Positions 5,812 through 6,046 of a DNA stretch of 6,046 nt are shown in pieces (the stretch's first letter is position 1; each line of letters begins with the position of its first letter). The position numbers and the translations under genes were made by a program. The DNA comes from JAHECQ01 sp047638695 (GTDB taxonomy: Bacteria > Actinomycetota > Acidimicrobiia > Acidimicrobiales > SZUA-35), in contig JBLINY010000191.1 of the NCBI GenBank assembly GCA_047638695.1, forward strand, positions 1 to 6,046, given 5' to 3'. The notes below the pieces were generated by a model, which saw only the letters and a program-made list of their open reading frames with translations, was not told the DNA's origin and searched no databases.

Positions 5812-5851
5812 CGTGGCCGTCGCGATCGTGGCAGTCATTGGGTCTCGAAGG

Positions 5852-6046
5852 TCAGGCCGAGAAGTCGGGCCAACTCTGGTCCTTGTCGGACACAGACGCA
5901 TCGGCGATGGGCCAAACGATTCTGAAGCCGGGATCGTCCCAGCGAATGCCGAGCTCGACGCCCGGCTCATATGGCGACGACACCAAGTAGAGAGCTTCGC
6001 AGGCGTCGGCCAAAGCCTGATAGCCGTGGGCACAGCCTGCAGGGAC
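5852..6046 (-). CDS. rfbC: dTDP-4-dehydrorhamnose 3,5-epimerase, C-terminal part (truncated by window edge)
   Basis: The last 64 codons and TGA stop of an RmlC/RfbC protein whose start lies beyond the window. From the edge it reads VPAGCAHGYQAL, matching the family's VPxGxAHGF strand, then EALYLVSSPYEPG with both aromatic positions (Tyr, Tyr) that shape the active site, then GIRWDDPGF and IVWPI, and finally SDKDQSWPDFSA with the C-terminal KD. RmlC inverts C3 and C5 of dTDP-4-keto-6-deoxyglucose on the way to dTDP-L-rhamnose. This copy looks conventional in the part visible, unlike the divergent cupin at 4019-4558, so the two likely act on different nucleotide sugars. The catalytic His region is outside the window. 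A CDP-sugar role cannot be excluded. Confidence 0.85.
   Translation of the reverse strand, partial: VPAGCAHGYQALADACEALYLVSSPYEPGVELGIRWDDPGFRIVWPIADASVSDKDQSWPDFSA

Noticed and set aside
5800..6033. 77-codon - strand frame at the right edge
   Set aside because: It is out of frame with the clear RmlC C terminus that occupies 5852-6046 on the same strand.

Overview
This is a high-GC window that uses GTG starts and has tightly packed genes. It reads as part of a surface-polysaccharide (O-antigen, capsule or exopolysaccharide) cluster from a high-GC bacterium. Codon use and protein style fit an actinobacterium, possibly Acidimicrobiia, but nothing in the window fixes the taxon and I hold that assignment loosely.

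Layout. On the + strand, bases 1-129 are a leader carrying a short-period repeat array (three exact copies and one degenerate copy of GTCTCCCAGAC). It is followed by a large membrane sugar-1-phosphate transferase (130-1728), the kind of enzyme that loads the first sugar onto undecaprenyl phosphate. Everything else reads on the - strand, from right to left. First is the C-terminal end of an RmlC/RfbC-type dTDP-4-dehydrorhamnose 3,5-epimerase, cut by the window edge (5852-6046). After a 178-base gap come a CDP-glucose 4,6-dehydratase (rfbG, 4549-5673), a second, divergent RmlC-like cupin (4019-4558), an SDR-type sugar-nucleotide reductase/epimerase (3101-4015) and an FAD-dependent oxidoreductase (1739-3043). 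The last gene converges on the transferase, with 10 bases between the two stop codons.

How the genes work together. RfbG makes CDP-4-keto-6-deoxy-D-glucose. The adjoining cupin and SDR reductase are placed to change its stereochemistry and reduce the 4-keto group, giving a CDP-6-deoxyhexose. No RfbH-type C3-deoxygenase is in view, so the product need not be a 3,6-dideoxy sugar. The FAD enzyme may modify this sugar further, but its reaction cannot be read from sequence. The truncated RmlC suggests that a dTDP-rhamnose branch lies just outside the window. The transferase would start the lipid-linked repeat unit.

The most interesting points are these. (1) The second cupin has Lys where RmlC enzymes have their catalytic His. 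(2) A tandem triplication at the start of the FAD gene moves its ATG 31 bases away from a good Shine-Dalgarno and creates a 12-codon overlapping leader ORF. (3) A perfect 14-bp tandem duplication spans both convergent stop codons. (4) A phased dyad repeat array lies directly before the transferase. I see no RNA genes, CRISPR, insertion sequences or complete mobile elements.
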